Shown here: positions 34,877 to 44,350 of the stretch, one piece after another
How positions within the stretch are numbered: position 1 is the first letter of the stretch
Layout: every line of letters starts with the position of its first letter
Assembly: GCA_019916065.1 (NCBI GenBank)
Contig: CM034236.1
Coordinates: forward strand, 15,887,167 to 15,951,166
Reading direction: 5' to 3'
DNA from: Vitellaria paradoxa
Taxonomy: Eukaryota; Streptophyta; Magnoliopsida; Ericales; Sapotaceae
Length of the DNA: 64,000 nt
Notes under the pieces: model-generated
What the model saw: only the letters and a program-made list of their open reading frames with translations
Told to the model about the DNA's origin: nothing
The model's database searches: none
Translations under genes and position numbers: made by a program

Positions 34877-35353
34877 ATGGCCTCCGATCCTTCTTCGTAT
34901 GGGAAGTTTTCTTGAGTTTTAGAGGCGAAGATACCCGCGAGAAATTTGTGGATCATCTGTACGCTGCTTTTTACCGAAAAGGAATCCCAACCTTCAAAGA
35001 CGATGAAGAGCTTGAGAAAGGAAGACCGATTGGACCCGAACTCGACAAAGCTATTAAAGAATCGCGCGCGGTATTATATTGTTGTTTTGTCTGAACACTA
35101 TGCTTCTTCTAGGTGGTGCCTCGATGAACTCGAGCACATCCTTGACTCCTGTAAGGGACGACAACACAGTAAGATCGATCCAGTTTTTTACCATGTGGAT
35201 CCTTCAAACGTACGACACCAAGATGGAAGTTTTGGGGAAAGATTTGCTAAAGCAGCTTCCAAGCATGGGGAGGAGAAGGCCCAGATGTGGAGGGAAGCTT
35301 TGAAGAAAGTGGCCAATTTTAGGAGGATGGCCTTACCCAAGTAACCATTACAG
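34877..35353 (+). pseudogene. TNL copy 2: TIR exon with indels
   Basis: The ATG at 34877 matches copy 1. A 13-bp deletion after 34898 (bases 29933-29945 of copy 1) shifts the frame, and a TGA follows within 13 codons. GEDTREKFVDHLYAAF is readable in the shifted frame. A 4-bp CGCG gain at 35063-35068 brings the total to minus 9, so the ATG frame returns downstream and reads WCLDELEHIL with the catalytic glutamate, then VFYHVDPSNVRHQDG. An extra T near 35320 causes a third frame change before the donor at 35354. It probably belonged with the NBS exon at 38318, across an intron of about 2.96 kb. Confidence 0.9.
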
Positions 35354-35459
35354 GTGATTCACTACCTTTGCTTCTTTAATCAATTTCTGTCATATATATA
35401 TATGTATATACACATAGCTTTTTCATTCCTTAGAGAAATCCATTTACTGAATTATTTCT

Positions 35460-36595
35460 TAGACGTGTCAATGGGTCAGATATGAATCAAATTTGTTAAA
35501 TTCAGAACAAAAAAATTAATCAAATCTAATTTATAAGGTTAAGTCGATATTCATGTACCCGACTGATCCGACCTCTTTTGAAAATGATTTTTTTAAATCA
35601 TAATTTCATAAAAATAAAAAATATATTTTTTTCAAAATATATTATATATATATATATATAGAAGCAGCAAAAATTTCATAAAGTAAAAATTTCTTTTTTT
35701 TATTTTTAATGCAATATTATTAGAAATTTTTTTCTCCAAAAATATAACAAGAAGAAATTTACATATTTATCGTTTTAAATAAAAGAATCATTAATATATA
35801 ATTTAAATGCAAAAACTGTGTGATGATCATCTGATAATTAGTTGAATTTTTGTGCGTGTTTAGAAATTTTAAACCGTGTTACGGAAACCTAGGTTTGATA
35901 TTTCTTCCAATTAACTGTAAACACGTCATAGGTGTTAATTGTAAACAGTCTATACATATAATGATATATATATTATAATTATAATAATTATTTATGGACA
36001 CTTCATACGTATAGCTGGACTTCGTTTGGAGTGACAAAAAAACTTTAAAAAATAGTGAAAAATATTGAAAAACTCTAAAAATTATTCACTTTTTATCTCA
36101 CTATATGAATTACGAATCCATAATTTATCTCACTTTATCTCATTTTTGATATGCTTGGAGTTATAAAAAGTGAGATAAAATAAGATAAAGTGAGATAAGT
36201 TGTGGATTCATAATTCATACACTGAGATAAAAAATGAATAATTTTAGAATTTTTAGAGGTTTTCAGAGATTTACAGCAAACCGAACGGAGCCTTTATCTC
36301 ACTTCTCATCACTTCAAAGGCTAATAGAGTAAAATTGTTAAATGATAAATTTTACTCAACATAAATTTTTTTATTTTTTAAATATTTTTTAAATTTTTTA
36401 TTTTTTAAATATTTTATTCTTAAAAAGAATGAGTCTGATGGATTATCCGAATTCATATCTACTAGTTCTTAAATCTAACGGATCTAGATCCGTTGAATCA
36501 CGAATTTAATTGAGTGGATCTGATCTAATATTATTGAATTTGATTTGGGTTGAATCTAGACCAAATCCAACCCATTGAGTCTATTTATACCTTAA
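35460..36595. mobile_element. hAT-like non-autonomous element in TNL2 intron, carrying a nested MITE
   Basis: The left end (AGACGTGTCAATGGGTCAGA) and the minus-strand right end (AATAGACTCAATGGGTTGGA) are similar inverted termini of the TGTCAATGGG type seen in plant hAT derivatives. No transposase; no clear 8-bp duplication. A foldback MITE sits inside at 36017-36292. Confidence 0.45.
36017..36292. mobile_element. Foldback MITE with ~120 bp arms
   Basis: The left arm (GGACTTCGTTTGGAGTGAC to TTATCTCACTTTATCTCA) and the reverse complement of the right arm (GGCTCCGTTCGGTTTGCTG to CTCACTTTATCTTATTTTA) pair almost throughout, leaving a loop of about 30 bases. Related sequences occur at 27796, 33680, 45390, 47128 and 56450. 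A transcript through it would form a long hairpin. Confidence 0.8.
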
Positions 36596-36849
36596 GTGGG
36601 TCACAGGTATTTTATTACAGTTGCAAAGTGTCAAGATGATAACACTTCGGATATATCAACCTGGTGACTTATGATCAGAACCCTTAAAATTTAATAGTTC
36701 ATATGTATTCATATATATTTTTTGAATTAAATTAGTGTAAACGCATTCGTTATATCAATATTATAGTATTGTTGTGTCAACCTCCCTCTTCTCAAGTTAT
36801 GCACACCTCTACTAAGCATAAAATTTGTGAGGCTCAAATGATATTCCAA

Positions 36850-37083
36850 AAAGAGGTTTTTTTTTATGAAAATATCTCTCAAATTATTCTTCTTTTTTCG
36901 ATTTCATTTTCAAACTATCAAACGCACCTATTACATGCTCAAACTATTTAATTTCGTTCTATTTGGTCCGAACACTAATCCCATCAATAGATTAATTCAA
37001 GAATGAAATAGAAAAAAGAAGGATGGTTTGAAATGAAATAGAAAAAAGAAGGATGGTTTGAGGGATATTTTCATAAAAAGCTA
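36850..37083. mobile_element. Inverted-repeat MITE, copy 1
   Basis: The ends are inverted: TTTTTATGAAAATATCTCTC at the left, GGATATTTTCATAAAAA at the right, with AT-rich arms (CTTCTTTTTTC and GAAAAAAGAAG). A 26-bp segment near 37010-37060 (GAAATAGAAAAAAGAAGGAT) is duplicated. The same family is at 37945-38178. Confidence 0.7.
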
Positions 37084-37944
37084 TTGTTAAATTTAAGGCT
37101 CGTTTGTAACATTTATAATTTTTTTCTGTTTATCTTCATCCATTTTTGTTTTTATTTTTTTATTTTTAGCTATTATTTTTCTCTGAAATAAAAATAGAAA
37201 CATGTTTGGTAGTATAATTTTATTCACGGTAATTAATTTTATTTTAATAAAATATTTAATTTTATTAATTTTTATAAAATAACTAAATTTAATAAAATAT
37301 ATTTAAACTAATTAATTCAACATTATATATTATATTTTAATAATAATTAATTTTAATAAAGTGTATTAATAAAGGACATATTTAATAATAAATTAATATT
37401 TTATTTATTAAAATTAATTCAGCGTAATAAAAATATTTAATAAAATAAAAAATTTTAAGAGGTAATTATTTATTATTAAAAAATTTTAATTTAATAAAAT
37501 AAATTAGTTTAATAATAAACTATTATTTTAATAGTAATATTAATTTAATAATAAATTATTTTAATATGTATTTAACATTAATTTTAATTTTATTAAAATA
37601 AGTTATTTTAATACCTAATTATTATTTAATAAAACGTAATTATAATATAATAAAATAAATTATTTTAATAATTATTATTATTTTACTTGTAATTAATTTA
37701 ATTTCAATAAAAATAAAAACTGATATTTAAATATGTAGTTATTATTTTTAAAAAAATAATTTTAGTTTAACAAAATAAATAATTTTAATCATAAATTGTT
37801 ATTTTAATTTTAATAAAATAAATTACTATAGTAATATGTTATTTGTTAAAAATAATTTTAGATTAATAAAATATTGAAATAAAGTAATTCATTTTAATAT
37901 GATGCAAAAAATGAATAAAGTGTTAAAATTGAAAAATATTTATA

Positions 37945-38178
37945 AAAAAGTTTTTTTATGAAAATATCTTTCAAAGTATTTCTCTTCTTTCTATTTCATC
38001 ATCACATTCTCGAACCATCCAATTCCATTTTATTTAGTTCGTTTAACGGATGAAGTTAGTGTTCATACCAAATAGAACAAAATTGGATTGTTCGAAGACA
38101 TAGGAGATACATTTAATAGTTTGAGGACGAAATAAAAAAAAGAGGAATAATTTGAGATATATTTTCATAAAAACTCTT
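37945..38178. mobile_element. Inverted-repeat MITE, copy 2
   Basis: TTTTTTATGAAAATATCTTTC at the left faces ATATATTTTCATAAAAA at the right, matching copy 1 at 36850. The AT-rich DNA between the two copies (37085-37940) has no coding features, and a (AAT/AAC)n tract follows at 38195-38242. Confidence 0.7.
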
Positions 38179-38317
38179 TCAAAAATTGAAGCATGTATAA
38201 TAATAACAATAACAATAATAACAATAACAACAATAATAATAATGTCTATTGTCACTATAAATTGACTTTCTATGCAAGAATTTTCCTTATTTATTTATTT
38301 TTATTGTAATGTACAAG

Positions 38318-39411
38318 TTTGAATCAAAGTTTATTGAAAAACTTGATGGCAAAATTTGTTCTGAAGGTGAAGGTATATATGCAAGTGTCACAGAGGACCT
38401 CGTCGGAATTCATTCTCGCATGGAAAAAGTGATCTATTGTTAGGTTTAGGACTGGATGGTCATGTTCGTGCTGTGGGGATATGGGGAATGGGTGGTTTAG
38501 GTAAGACAATTATTGCCAGAGAAGTTTATCGTCGAATCTGCCACCAATTTGAAGCTTTCAGCTATCTTGAGAATGTTAGGGAAGTTTCAACAAGAAGTGG
38601 TTTGGCAACTCTACAACAACAACTCATTTCTAATACCTTAGGGCTAAAAGATTTGGACATAAGAAATACTTTTACAGAAGATGAAATAATTTGGAACAGA
38701 GTGCGCAACAAAAAGGTTCTTATTGTTCTTGATGATGTGAATCAATCAGAACAGCTAGAGAAGCTACTTCATAAGCTTGATGGGTCCAATGTTGGAAGTA
38801 GAATCATTATAATCACTAGAGATAAGCAATTGTTGGTAGAGTATGATGTAAAAGATATATACGAGGTTGAGATGTTAAACAAAGATGAATCAATTAAACT
38901 ATTCATTTCAAAAGCCTTTGGCAAAAAAGATCAGCAAACAAGAGTCTTTAAGGACCTTGTGAAACATGCCGTAAGATATGCTGGAGGAGTTCCCTTGACT
39001 CTCAAAGTTTTGGGTGCTTCTCTCAAGGGGAAAAAAGAATCTGAATGGAAAAGTGCATTAAAAAGACTAAAAGAATGGCCTGACCAGAAAGTTCTCCAAG
39101 CACTCAAAATAAGTTATGATGCATTAAATGGAGAAGACAAGCAAATATTTCTGGACATTGCATGTTTTCTCAAGGGAGTATCCATAACTCGTGCAATACA
39201 AATACTTGACAGTTTAGGTTTCTGTGCAGAAATTGGAATAAGCATTCTTGTTGACAAATCTCTCATAAGTGTTGAGTACAATAGAGTGTGGATGCATGAT
39301 TTGTTACAAGAATTAGGATGGGACATTGTTCGTCAAAAATCTAGTGATCCTGGAGAGTGTAGCAGGTTGTGGCATTACGATGATATCTATCCTGTACTAA
39401 TGAATAATACG
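38318..39411 (+). pseudogene. TNL copy 2: NBS (NB-ARC) exon
   Basis: This is the nucleotide-binding switch of a plant TIR-type immune receptor. The exon probably starts after the acceptor AG at 38316-38317 with ESKFIEKL. A frameshift near 38432 separates that lead (ending VGIHSRMEK) from the rest. Downstream an open frame of over 320 codons contains, in order: P-loop GMGGLGKT, RNBS-A YLENVREVS, kinase-2 LIVLDDV, RNBS-B GSRIIIITRD, GLPL as GGVPLTLKVLG, RNBS-D IFLDIACFLKG and MHD as WMHDLLQELG. All nucleotide-binding motifs are intact. The exon ends at a GT donor (39412), and a 96-bp intron follows. The gene is a pseudogene because the TIR exon, this lead and later exons are broken. Confidence 0.93.
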
Positions 39412-39507
39412 GTAAGAGATCTTATAAAAACCCATCATTAATTTAGCTGGTAATTTTCATCAGATTTTTAATATTTTGCACTTGATAATTTGTTTCTTGG
39501 TTATTAG

Positions 39508-39786
39508 GGGACAAAAGCAGTTGAATGCATAGTTCTACGACCTTCTAAGAAGAAGGAATTGTTAAACTTGGAAGCTGAAACTTCTGCAAATATGCCGAGG
39601 CTAAGATGGCTGGAAATTTGTAATGTGCAGCTTCCCAACGGCCTCAAAAAAATTTCTAATGTGTTAAGGTATCTCGAGTGGCATGGATAACCTTTAAAAT
39701 GTTTCCCCCAGACGTTTCGACCAGAACATCTTGTTGAACTTCGCTTGAGCGATAGCAGCCTTGAACAGCTTTGGGATGGAAAACTG
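39508..39786 (+). pseudogene. TNL copy 2: first LRR exon, nonsense codon
   Basis: An exon of 93 codons between AG (39506-39507) and GT (39787), the same length and phase as the paralogue at 42187-42465. It reads GTKAVECIVLRPSKK, then the NB-LRR linker and the first leucine-rich repeats (PEHLVELRLSDS, LEQLWDGKL). A single TAA at 39688-39690, at a site where a tyrosine or cysteine codon is expected, truncates the product. Confidence 0.9.
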
Positions 39787-39895
39787 GTAAAGTTACCACT
39801 TCATATCTTTTAAATTCTAACTAAACGAGTTTCAAAAGTGCTATATTTACTTGCATTATTATTAATTTCTTCCTAATTTATGATTTCTTATACAG

Positions 39896-40258
39896 CTTCT
39901 ACCCAAATTAAGGAGCGTTAGGTTTTATAACTTGACAAACCTAAGCAAGTGCTCAGACTTTACAGAGGCCTCAGAGCTAGAGAAATTGGCTATTGTAAAC
40001 TGCAAAAGTTTGGTTGATATCCATCAATCAGTTGGAGTTCTTACAAGGCTGAATCGGTTGTATTTAGTGGGGTGCAGAAATCTTAGGAGTTTTCCGACTA
40101 GCATGGACTGTGAGTCTCTCGAGTATCTAGTACTAGGTCAGGATCTTGTTTGCTCAAGTTTGATTGGCTGTCTAGGAAAGTCTTAGTAATCTAGATCCCA
40201 CTTGTTGTCCAAAGCTTATGAATATTCCAGAAATTCTCTGAAAATATGAAACGTTTAG
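39896..40258 (+). pseudogene. TNL copy 2: second LRR exon, disrupted
   Basis: The exon starts LLPKLRSVRF after the acceptor at 39894-39895, followed by LRR units (SELEKLAIVNCKSLVDIHQS, RLNRLYLVGCRNLRSFP). A frame loss near 40150 leads to TAG at 40184-40186, although homology to copy 3 continues to 40258. The AT-rich element at 40259-41715 then interrupts it, and the LRR resumes at 41716-41830 (IELLLLVRHL) before the chimeric junction. It would have bound ligand or controlled activation; it cannot now. Confidence 0.9.
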
Positions 40259-41715
40259 GATCCTTTTGACAACCATTTCATTTTTTATTTTTTATTTTTA
40301 TTTTCATTCTTTTTAAAAACTAAAAATTGAAGATAAGTTCAGTTTTTTAAAAAATGAATCTTTTTTCAAAAGTTTCACAAATTTTAAAAACAAAGAAAAA
40401 AAAGTATTTTCTCAAGTTTTTATTTTTAATTTTTATTTTCTTATACAACTATTATCAATTATAACCATTAATTACTATCATCCGCTGATCACCACCAACA
40501 TGCAGCCACCGCCTTCCACTGCTAATACTATCTCTCACTCATCTCCGGTCACCGCTAAATGTATTATTATTAATTAATACATAAAATTAAATAATAACAA
40601 AAATATTTAATTAATATATAAAATATATTAAAGTATTAAATTAAAAATATATTATTTTTATTTATATAAAAATATATTAAACAAAATTTAGTAAATAATT
40701 AATTTTATCAATAATTAATTTAATATATGAAATCACATATTAATATATTAATTAAATAAATTATATTACTTATAATTGAATTTAATTAGTTAAAATAATA
40801 TAAAAAATTTTATTAAATTATTTTTATAAAGAATATAATAAATTATATTTAATATATTTTATTTTTATTGAATTAGATTATTTTTAATAAAAATACAAAT
40901 AAAATAACTAATATAAAAATATATAATTAATATATAAAATATATTAATATATTAAATTCATAACATATTATTTTTATTTATATAAAAATATATTAAATAT
41001 AATTTATTTAATAATTAATTTAATATATTAAATTTTATATTAAATATATTAATTAACTAAATTACATTTATTATAACTAAATTTAATTAGTTAAATCAAT
41101 ATGAAAATATTTTATTAAAGTATTTTTATTAAATAATATAATAAATTATATTTAATATATTTTATTTTTATTGAACTAAATAATTTTTAATAGAAGTATA
41201 ATTTAAATTAATACATTTTAATTAATTTAATTTAAATTAATTATTTAATTGAATTGAATTAATTAAGTTAATATAAAAGTAATTTAATATAAATTATTGT
41301 TAATAAATAATATAATTAAATTTTATTGAATATATTTTATTTTTATTAAATTAAATTATTTTGAAAAAATAATATAATTAAGATAATTAAATTAAATTAA
41401 ATTAACATGAAATATATTTTATCAAATAGTTTTAAAAAATAATTACAATAAAGTATGTTTGATATATTTTATTTTTATTGGATTAGATTTTTTTAATAAT
41501 TAATATAATTAAAATGATTAAATTTATTGAATGAACTAATTAATAATTATAATTACCAACTAACAACTATCGTTAGCAAACGTGTTTTCAAATTTTTGTT
41601 TTTTTTTTAACTATGAAAATAAAAACTAAAAATTAAAAGCTAAACATAAAAATTGAAAACTGAATATAAAAATTGAACACAAAAATTAAAAACTGATAGT
41701 ATTACTAAAATGCCA
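40259..41715. mobile_element. AT-rich non-autonomous element inserted in the LRR exon (about 1.46 kb)
   Basis: Its position is fixed by comparison with the uninterrupted paralogue at about 42940: homology stops at ...GTTTAG (40258) and resumes ATTTAGAGATGCTT (41715). TTTAG on both sides may be the target duplication. The ends are similar when inverted: GATCCTTTTGACAACCATTT at the left, GGCATTTTAGTAATACTATC on the minus strand at the right, each followed by a TTTTTAATTTTT-rich region. The inside is over 80 percent A+T, with two to three diverged copies of a roughly 300-bp unit (about 40600-40900, 40910-41200). No ORF. Confidence 0.75.
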
Positions 41716-41841
41716 TTTAGAGATGCTTCAATTGCAGAGAATTGGTATAATAGAACTGCTTTTATTAGTTAGGCATCTAGACAATCTCATTCAATTAGAA
41801 CTGCCCTTATCAGTTGGGTATAATAAAAGTGCCCTTATCAG

Positions 41842-42090
41842 AAACAAATATTTCTGGACACTGCATGTTTTTGCAAGCGACAAAACATAACCCGTGCAAT
41901 ACAAATACTTGACAGTTTTGGTTTCCATGCAGGAGTTGAAATAAACAATCTTGTTGACAAGCCTAGTATGAATATTGACAACAATGAAGTGTGGAGGTAT
42001 GATTTGATACAAGAATTAGGAAGTGATCCTGCAAAGCATGACAGGTCGTGGCGTTTTAGGCACGTGTGTCATAGATTGATGAATAATACA
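41842..42090 (+). pseudogene. TNL copy 3: NBS 3' fragment fused to LRR debris
   Basis: This is only the last quarter of an NB-ARC exon: RNBS-D (KQIFLDTACF) to the MHD region, here degenerate as VWRYDLIQELG with the MHD triad reading RYD. It lacks eight residues after QELG compared with copy 2. P-loop to GLPL are absent. Upstream (41716-41830) the sequence is LRR-encoding, in the wrong order for an NBS-LRR gene, so the two were joined by recombination. The exon end is followed by ATAAGAG where copy 2 has GTAAGAG, so the splice donor is lost or is a rare AT-AG type. Confidence 0.88.
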
Positions 42091-42186
42091 ATAAGAGATC
42101 CTAATGAAATCCATCATTAATTCAGTTGGTAATTTTTATCAAATTTTCAATATTTTGCACTTGATAATTTGTTTCTTGGTTATCAG

Positions 42187-42465
42187 GAGACAGAAGCAGT
42201 TGAAGGCATAATTCTACAACCTTCTAAGAAGGAGGAATTGTTAAACTTGGGAGCTAAAGCTTTTGCAAAGACGACGAGGCTAAGATTGCTGAAAATTGGT
42301 AATGTGCAGCTTCTCAACGGCCTCAATAATCTTTCGAATGAGTTGAAGTATCTCAATTTGAATGGATGCCGTTTAAAATGTTTCCCACAAACGTTTCGAC
42401 CAGAACATCTTGTTGAACTTCACTTGAGCAACAGCTGCATTGAACAGCTTTGGGATGGAAAACTG
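42187..42465 (+). pseudogene. TNL copy 3: first LRR exon (open)
   Basis: A 93-codon exon between AG (42185-42186) and GT (42466). It starts ETEAVEGIILQPSKK and ends CIEQLWDGKL. The frame is open throughout, unlike the copy 2 exon. It encodes the linker and the first LRRs (LKYLNLNGCRL, HLVELHLSNS). Confidence 0.88.
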
Positions 42466-42574
42466 GTATGATTACTACTACATATATTTTAGATTCTAAC
42501 TAGACAAGTTTCAAAAGTGCTATATTTACTTGCATTATTATTAATTTCTTCCTCATTTATGATATCTTATACAG

Positions 42575-43591
42575 CTTCTACCCAAATTAAGGATCGTTGA
42601 GTTTCGTAGCTTGACACGCCTAACCAAGTGCCTAGACTTTACAGAGGCCCCAGAGCTGGAGGATTTGTTTATTGTAAACTGTAAATGTTTGGTAGATGTT
42701 CATCAATCAGCTGGGGTTCTTACAAAGCTTGATCGGTTGAAAGTAGTGGGGTGTAGAAATCCTAGGAGTGTTCCGAATAGCATGGACTGTAAATCTCTCC
42801 GGTTTCTAACACGAGGTGAGGATGAATTTGCCATTTGTTTCACGGACTGTGTAGATATTGAAATTCCTAGTAATCTAGATCACTCTGGTTGCCGAAAGCT
42901 AATGAATATTCCAAAATTCTCTGAAAATATGAAACATTTAGAGATGCTTAAATTGCGGAGGACCGGTATAGTAGAACTGCCTTTATCAGTTGGGCATCTA
43001 AAAATTCTCTGTATATTAGATTTAAGCCATTGCCAAAACTTGAGAAGTCTTCCAGACTCCATTTGTCAATTGAAAGCTCTTGGAACGCTTCATTTGAAAG
43101 GGTGCTCAAAACTTGAAAAATTGCCTTCATCCTCCGGGACGCATCCCATGGAACTCGGACTTCTATGCATTGACGGATGTAAGAAAATATCATCCGACTC
43201 ATTGAATTCCTTCTTGTCTTTCTCCATATCAAGAAAAAGTCTTTATCATTTGGATATGGGAGAATGTAATTTGAAGTCCGTCCCCGCGGCTCTATGCAGC
43301 TTTTGCTCATTGAGATTTTTAAAATTACACGGAAACGATTTTGAAAGATTGCCTGCTGGCATGAATCAACTTACTCGACTTGAGAGTCTAAATTTGGAGG
43401 GTTGCAAGAGGCTTGAAGAATTGCCAGAGTTTTCAACGACATTAAAAAATATATATGCATCTGATTGCCAATCATTAAAAACAAGGAGCCGATCCACCTA
43501 TGACAACTTGCATCACTTTGACTTCAGTAATTGCATCAGACTGCTTGGGAATGAACAGATACTGGAGGTGTTGCTTTCAAGTGCAATACTG
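42575..43591 (+). pseudogene. TNL copy 3: main LRR exon (open, 339 codons)
   Basis: This long LRR exon has an uninterrupted frame from LLPKLRIVEF to the donor GT at 43592. Roughly ten leucine-rich repeats of the plant TNL type follow each other, for example HLEMLKLRRTGIVELPLSVG, LCILDLSHCQNLRSLPDSI and FLKLHGNDFERLPAGM. The repeats would form the solenoid that recognises a pathogen effector or guarded host protein. The paralogous exon of copy 2 is broken, so this exon is the best-preserved LRR in the window. The gene as a whole has no TIR or P-loop upstream, so I class it as pseudogenic. A (CT)n tract begins just after the donor (43602-43624). Confidence 0.88.
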
Positions 43592-43835
43592 GTACACTGC
43601 CTCTTTCTCTCTCTCTCTCTCTCTCACTCATAAACAGTAGCATTGTAACTGTTGAAAAATAAAAGATAAGAAATAGAATTGGGGAGAAAAAAATATAAAC
43701 TCTACGACTTGTTATACATATTATAAAGGTTGAGGATAGTTTTTTAAATAAATTTACAATGTTGAGTATGAATAATAATAATCTACCTATTAAAATAAAG
43801 CTAATTACTTATGAAGTACTAAGATATAAAATATA

Positions 43836-44350
43836 GTGAGTCTATTTACACTCCATTAATAGATTCTTACACTCCATTTTATTTTTTTATCAAATAAAAT
43901 TACATAACTATGCTTATTCTTCTATTAATATATTTTGTATAATTTTAATACCACAAATGTTGTTCTACAAAAACCCAATCCATATCAACTTTCAAAATTG
44001 TATTTGCTATTGATAATTAATTCTCATTCAACTAAAAATTATATTTTTAATTACATTAATTTATTATCAACAAAAAAATACAACAATGTATTTATTTTGT
44101 TTTTATTATCTAATTAATAGAAAAAGCATTTGATTGAAGGGTAGGTCTATTTATAATCCACAAATAAATTTTTGTACACCACTTTACATTTTCAAGTTGA
44201 TATGAATTCAATTTTCTTTTTAAAAAATTTGTGGTATTAAAATATATAAAATATTTTAGTAGAAGAATGGAGTTAATTATGCAATTTTATTTAGTGAAAA
44301 TTTAAAGTAAGGTGCAATAATCTATTTGTGTAGTACAAATAAGCTTACCC
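43836..44350. mobile_element. Inverted-repeat element(s) with GTCTATTTACACTCCA-type ends
   Basis: The left end (GTGAGTCTATTTACACTCC) and the minus-strand right end (GGGTAAGCTTATTTGTACTA) continue as matching arms for about 130 bases (ATAGATT, CCATTTTA or CTTACTTTA, AAATAAAATTACATAA, TTTTAATACCACAAAT). A second left-type terminus starts at 44139, so two overlapping or nested copies are possible. Same family as 1711-2993. It lies in the intron before the C-terminal TNL exon. Confidence 0.65.

Larger units (their letters stand above)
30444..35400 (+). repeat. Tandem duplication unit B (about 5.0 kb) of the TNL region
   Basis: Second copy of unit A. It continues past the TIR exon into the normal intron (CATATATATATATGTATATAC at 35390-35410), showing that B retains the ancestral right flank. 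High similarity through non-coding DNA implies a fairly recent event. The 0.93 kb absent from B, relative to A 28530-29450, ends at a TTTCATTTCCCAAA motif and looks like a simple deletion. Confidence 0.85.

Noticed and set aside
37085..37940. AT-rich stretch as a centromere, origin or matrix attachment region
   Set aside because: No satellite period or specific motif; such AT-richness is common throughout this window.
38437..39441. Intact stand-alone NBS gene
   Set aside because: The open frame begins at a TTG codon after a frameshift and ends by running into the intron. It is an internal exon, not a complete gene.
42880..43310. Minus-strand ORFs within the main LRR exon
   Set aside because: Antisense shadows of an open LRR frame with clear repeat periodicity on the plus strand.
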